From NCBI GenBank assembly GCA_937892085.1, contig CALAVD010000159.1:1-7523 (forward strand): a stretch of DNA of 7,523 nt. The letters are read 5' to 3'. Shown one piece after another: positions 5,598 through 7,523 of the stretch; position 1 is the stretch's first letter, and each line of letters begins with the position of its first letter. The translations under genes were made by a program, and so were the position numbers. Origin of the DNA: an uncultured Prevotellaceae bacterium. GTDB taxonomy: Bacteria > Bacteroidota > Bacteroidia > Bacteroidales > Muribaculaceae. Under the pieces are notes generated by a model. That model ran no database searches. It saw only the letters and a list, made by a program, of their open reading frames with translations, and had not been told where the DNA came from.

Positions 5598-5635
5598 AAA
5601 CTTTCACCTCTCCACTCCCACCTCTCAACTCTCCA

Positions 5636-6520
5636 CTATTTCACCGGCTCCACGTGCAGGGTGATGTGGGTGTCATCGCCGAAGCGCGATTTCAGCTTCT
5701 GCTCCACTTGCGTGGCGATGGCATGGGAGTCGAGAAGCGACATGGCACCATTCATGCGGATGTGCACCTCAATGGCGATGCGGGTGCCTATGCGACGTGT
5801 GCGCAGGCTGTGGGGCTCACTCACGGCAGGAAACGAAGTGATGATATTCAGAATCTCTTGCTCAGTGTCTTGAGGCAGCGAACACTCGGTGAGTTCGTTA
5901 ACGCTGGTTTTAAGAAGCTCTACCGCTACTTTCACCAGTATTATTCCCACAACCACCGACGCCAGCGGGTCGAGCACCGTCCAGCGGTCGCCAAGCAGGA
6001 TAGCGCCACCAATGCCTATCGCTGCCGCTATCGACGAGAGCGCGTCGCTGCGGTGATGCCAAGCGTTGGCAACCACAGCCTGCGAATTGAGCTTCTTGCC
6101 ATGATAGGCTGTGTACTGATACAGCCCCTCCTTGACGGCTATTGAGAACAGTGCAGCCCAGAATGCCATCTTGCCAGGAGCCTCCAGATTGGCACCCTTC
6201 ACCCAGTCCACTAAGCTCAAAATGCCCGAAATGACAATGCCCGTTGCCGCTGCCACAAGAGCAAGCCCTATGAAGAAGGTGGCAATGGTCTCAAACTTGC
6301 CGTGACCGTAGTCGTGCGACTTGTCTTGAGGCTTAGCGCTCACGCTCACAAAGGTAAGGACTATCACGTCGGTGACAGTATCAGAGAGCGAATGCACAGC
6401 ATCGGCAATCATCGCAGCACTATGTCCCACTAAGCCTGCAATGAGTTTGCACACCATCAGCACCACATTGCCTAAAAAGCCTATTAGGGTGACTTCCTGT
6501 ATTTTACGTTCGCGTGTCAT
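5636..6520 (-). CDS. Cation diffusion facilitator (CDF) family metal/proton antiporter
   Basis: This 294-residue protein is the usual length for a six-helix CDF exporter (FieF/MamB-like group). These work as homodimers in the inner membrane and exchange cytoplasmic Zn, Fe, Mn or similar ions for protons. Transport-site motifs are visible: DAVHSLSD in helix 2 (D40, H43, D47) and HHRSDALSS in helix 5 (H155, D159). HDYGHGK (69-75), after helix 2, is a conserved secondary metal-binding motif. The cytoplasmic C-terminal dimerisation domain begins near residue 210 (NELTECSLP) and includes RTRRIGTRIAIEVHI and the closing HITLHVEP. The start MTRERKIQEVTLIG is typical of Bacteroidota members. It lies 215 bases upstream of the TolC gene, which has its own promoter. 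The precise metal cannot be told from sequence. Its upstream region meets DNA of another origin within about 100 bases. Confidence 0.93.
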   Translation of the reverse strand: MTRERKIQEVTLIGFLGNVVLMVCKLIAGLVGHSAAMIADAVHSLSDTVTDVIVLTFVSVSAKPQDKSHDYGHGKFETIATFFIGLALVAAATGIVISGILSLVDWVKGANLEAPGKMAFWAALFSIAVKEGLYQYTAYHGKKLNSQAVVANAWHHRSDALSSIAAAIGIGGAILLGDRWTVLDPLASVVVGIILVKVAVELLKTSVNELTECSLPQDTEQEILNIITSFPAVSEPHSLRTRRIGTRIAIEVHIRMNGAMSLLDSHAIATQVEQKLKSRFGDDTHITLHVEPVK

Positions 6521-6526
6521 TTTTAG

Positions 6527-6574
6527 TGGGACAAATTTCTATAAAAATTTTGACACCAGCAAATTGCTGTCCCA
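6527..6574. repeat. Inverted repeats in the leader of the CDF gene
   Basis: TGGGACA (6527-6533) pairs with TGTCCCA (6568-6574). Next to the second arm is a near-palindrome CAGCAAATTGCTG (6557-6569). Both lie within 55 bases upstream of the CDF start codon, where an operator or RNA structure could act. A metal-responsive role is only a guess. No convincing TAnnTTTG box was found here. Confidence 0.4.
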
Positions 6575-6578
6575 TTTT

Positions 6579-6605
6579 TCGACTTTTTTCGACTTTTTCG
6601 ACTTT
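6579..6605. repeat. Tandem TTCGACTTT repeats upstream of the CDF gene
   Basis: Three copies of TCGACTTT occur with spacings of 11 and 10 bases (6579-6605). The style resembles the simple repeats at 5534-5632, suggesting this stretch still belongs to the Bacteroidales part, with the change of origin lying to the right of it. Confidence 0.7.
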
Positions 6606-6621
6606 GGGCACTGAAAAGCGG

Positions 6622-6665
6622 CAAAAAACCAAAGAGAGGCACCTCACTAAGCGAGAAGTGCCCTC
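6622..6665 (-). terminator. Probable Rho-independent terminator of the yaaR-family gene
   Basis: The stem is formed by GGCACCTC (6638-6645) with GAG (6653-6655) and GTGCC (6658-6662), with a two-base AA bulge and the 7-base loop ACTAAGC. It extends by GA/TC beyond a one-base bulge. Read on the minus strand it is followed by TCTTTGGTTTTTT, an imperfect U-tract. It lies about 30 bases past the yaaR-family stop codon. An alternative pairing of GGGCACT (6606-6612) with AGTGCCC (6657-6663) also exists. Confidence 0.6.
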
Positions 6666-6695
6666 CAATTGAGAAAATTACAACATACACGCAAG

Positions 6696-7367
6696 CTAAG
6701 CCTTGACAATGCGCATGTGGGCTTTGGGGTAGCGCAGCACCAGGCAGCTCGCCTCGGTGAGCACGGTGGCATCCACATTTCGCACGCCACTCGCCTTGAG
6801 GTTTAGCGTCTCGGCGCTGAAAGGCTGATGCACATACTTCTGCAAATATTCGGGGTCGATAATCATGCCGTTGGTTTCTTCAAGTTTTGACAGAAGATTC
6901 AGATTTTTTCCGTGAAGAATCAGCATTTCCGACGCGAGCTGATTCAGTTTTTTGTCGATGATTTGAATCTGACAGTAGGGGTCAACAGGCTTTCCCTTTC
7001 TGTTTCTGCCGAAGCGCTTTTTTCGTATGAATTCAAAATTGTTGCGCACGACAAATTTCATAAATTGCCCGACTTTTTTGCGGTACGTTTCCATCGCTTC
7101 GAGCGTTTGCTGAGCTTGAAGCTCATCGCCCGCGACGTCGACCGCATCTTTGAGGAACACAATCGCTTCTTCGTCGGTCATGCCCGCAAGTTCCGGCGGA
7201 AGTCCTTCGGAAATAAGGTGCGCGCTTTCCTGCTTTAGGCTCAGCGATGTGGCAAACGCTGACTTTTGTTTTTTTTCGGTTTTTGCCTGCTGAGCAAGCT
7301 GTTGAGCTGAGGCTTGAGTTGCCGCAAAATACAATGACTGAGAAGTGAGCGATTGAATTTCAGCCAT
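6696..7367 (-). CDS. YaaR-family (DUF327) protein
   Basis: This is a 223-residue protein. Residues about 60-180 carry the DUF327/YaaR pattern: a long charged helix (METYRKKVGQFMKFVV, 92-107), a basic turn (RKKRFGRNRKGK), then the hallmark IIDKKLNQLASEML...NLNLLSKLEETNGMIIDPE (136-173). The first 45 residues are rich in Gln, Ala and Ser and probably disordered. The last 40 residues extend past the end of the roughly 146-residue Bacillus YaaR. The family's biochemical role is not settled. It occurs in Firmicutes, spirochaetes and Thermotogae and is not, as far as I know, a Bacteroidota family. This marks the right end of the window as a different organism, probably Treponema-like. No membrane segment or signal peptide is seen. 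Its ATG overlaps the preceding gene's stop codon (TAATG), so the two are likely co-translated. Confidence 0.8.
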   Translation of the reverse strand: MAEIQSLTSQSLYFAATQASAQQLAQQAKTEKKQKSAFATSLSLKQESAHLISEGLPPELAGMTDEEAIVFLKDAVDVAGDELQAQQTLEAMETYRKKVGQFMKFVVRNNFEFIRKKRFGRNRKGKPVDPYCQIQIIDKKLNQLASEMLILHGKNLNLLSKLEETNGMIIDPEYLQKYVHQPFSAETLNLKASGVRNVDATVLTEASCLVLRYPKAHMRIVKA

Positions 7368-7523
7368 TAGTGCACCTTGTGTTCTGCCGTTGCGGTTGCC
7401 CTGCTGCGGATGCTTTCGGCATTTGAGAAACGCTCGGACGCCTGCGTAAATTCATCTTCGTTTTTGAGCGCGATGCAATGCCCGTGAAAAATGACATTCT
7501 CTTGAATTTCAAGTTTTTTTGTG
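7367..7523 (-). CDS. 3' end of an unrecognised gene upstream of yaaR
   Basis: An open frame enters from the right edge and ends at TAA (7367-7369), leaving 51 complete codons. The visible C-terminus includes KKLEIQENVIFHGHCIALKN and ends TATAEHKVH. It is hydrophilic, with several histidines, and has no motif I recognise. The stop overlaps the yaaR-family start by one base, which supports a shared operon and the reality of this frame. Codon use with G or C in many third positions resembles that of the yaaR-family gene. In Bacillus the gene before yaaR is yaaQ (a cyclic-di-AMP-binding protein), but nothing here supports that identity. Confidence 0.65.
   Translation of the reverse strand, partial: TKKLEIQENVIFHGHCIALKNEDEFTQASERFSNAESIRSRATATAEHKVH

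Noticed and set aside
5654..6145. Plus-strand open frame of 163 codons opposite the CDF gene.
   Set aside because: It is a shadow of the CDF coding sequence on the other strand, with no family features.

Overview
The window looks like a metagenomic contig stitched from several sources. It should not be read as one stretch of one genome. Bases 1-52 match an Illumina library adapter. The bulk (about 53-3345 and 4053-6606) is Bacteroidales-like: TAnnTTTG promoter boxes, a type IX secretion C-terminal domain, exported glycan-active proteins with MKK...AQ signal peptides, and a TolC/CDF pair. Two stretches look foreign to it. One is a visibly AT-rich fragment of phosphopentomutase (deoB, about 3365-3866), closest in style to low-GC Firmicutes/Mollicutes. 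The other is a right-hand end (about 6620-7523) with a YaaR/DUF327 gene, a family of Firmicutes, spirochaetes and Thermotogae but not Bacteroidales; a Treponema-like source is likely. The mixture suggests a gut or rumen community.

Layout. 1-52: adapter. 53-681 (+): a type II toxin-antitoxin operon, with an unrecognised antitoxin overlapped by a YoeB/Txe-family endoribonuclease toxin. 704-3283 (-): a three-gene operon for exported proteins, read from a clear Bacteroidales promoter at 3311-3340. In transcription order it encodes an S74 (endosialidase chaperone-type) protein, a GH16 glycoside hydrolase and a small T9SS-sorted protein. 3303-3866 (-): a deoB fragment that has lost its N-terminal half; its C-terminus runs on through the operon promoter. 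3870-4054: a segment of about 185 bp bounded by 17-bp perfect inverted repeats with a nested hairpin inside, resembling a MITE or IS remnant. 4053-5420 (-): a TolC-family outer-membrane efflux protein with its own promoter. 5636-6520 (-): a cation diffusion facilitator. 6696-7523 (-): yaaR-family gene, its terminator, and the 3' end of an upstream gene that overlaps it.

Function. The S74-GH16-T9SS operon is the most coherent biological unit. It probably encodes surface or secreted proteins acting on beta-1,3/1,4-glucan-type polysaccharide, with one partner of unknown role. The TolC gene would normally be followed by a membrane-fusion protein and an inner-membrane pump, but the inverted-repeat segment and foreign DNA begin exactly at its stop codon, so any partners are missing. 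The junctions near 3345-3380, 3867-3890 and 6606-6636 need checking before gene neighbourhoods across them are trusted.
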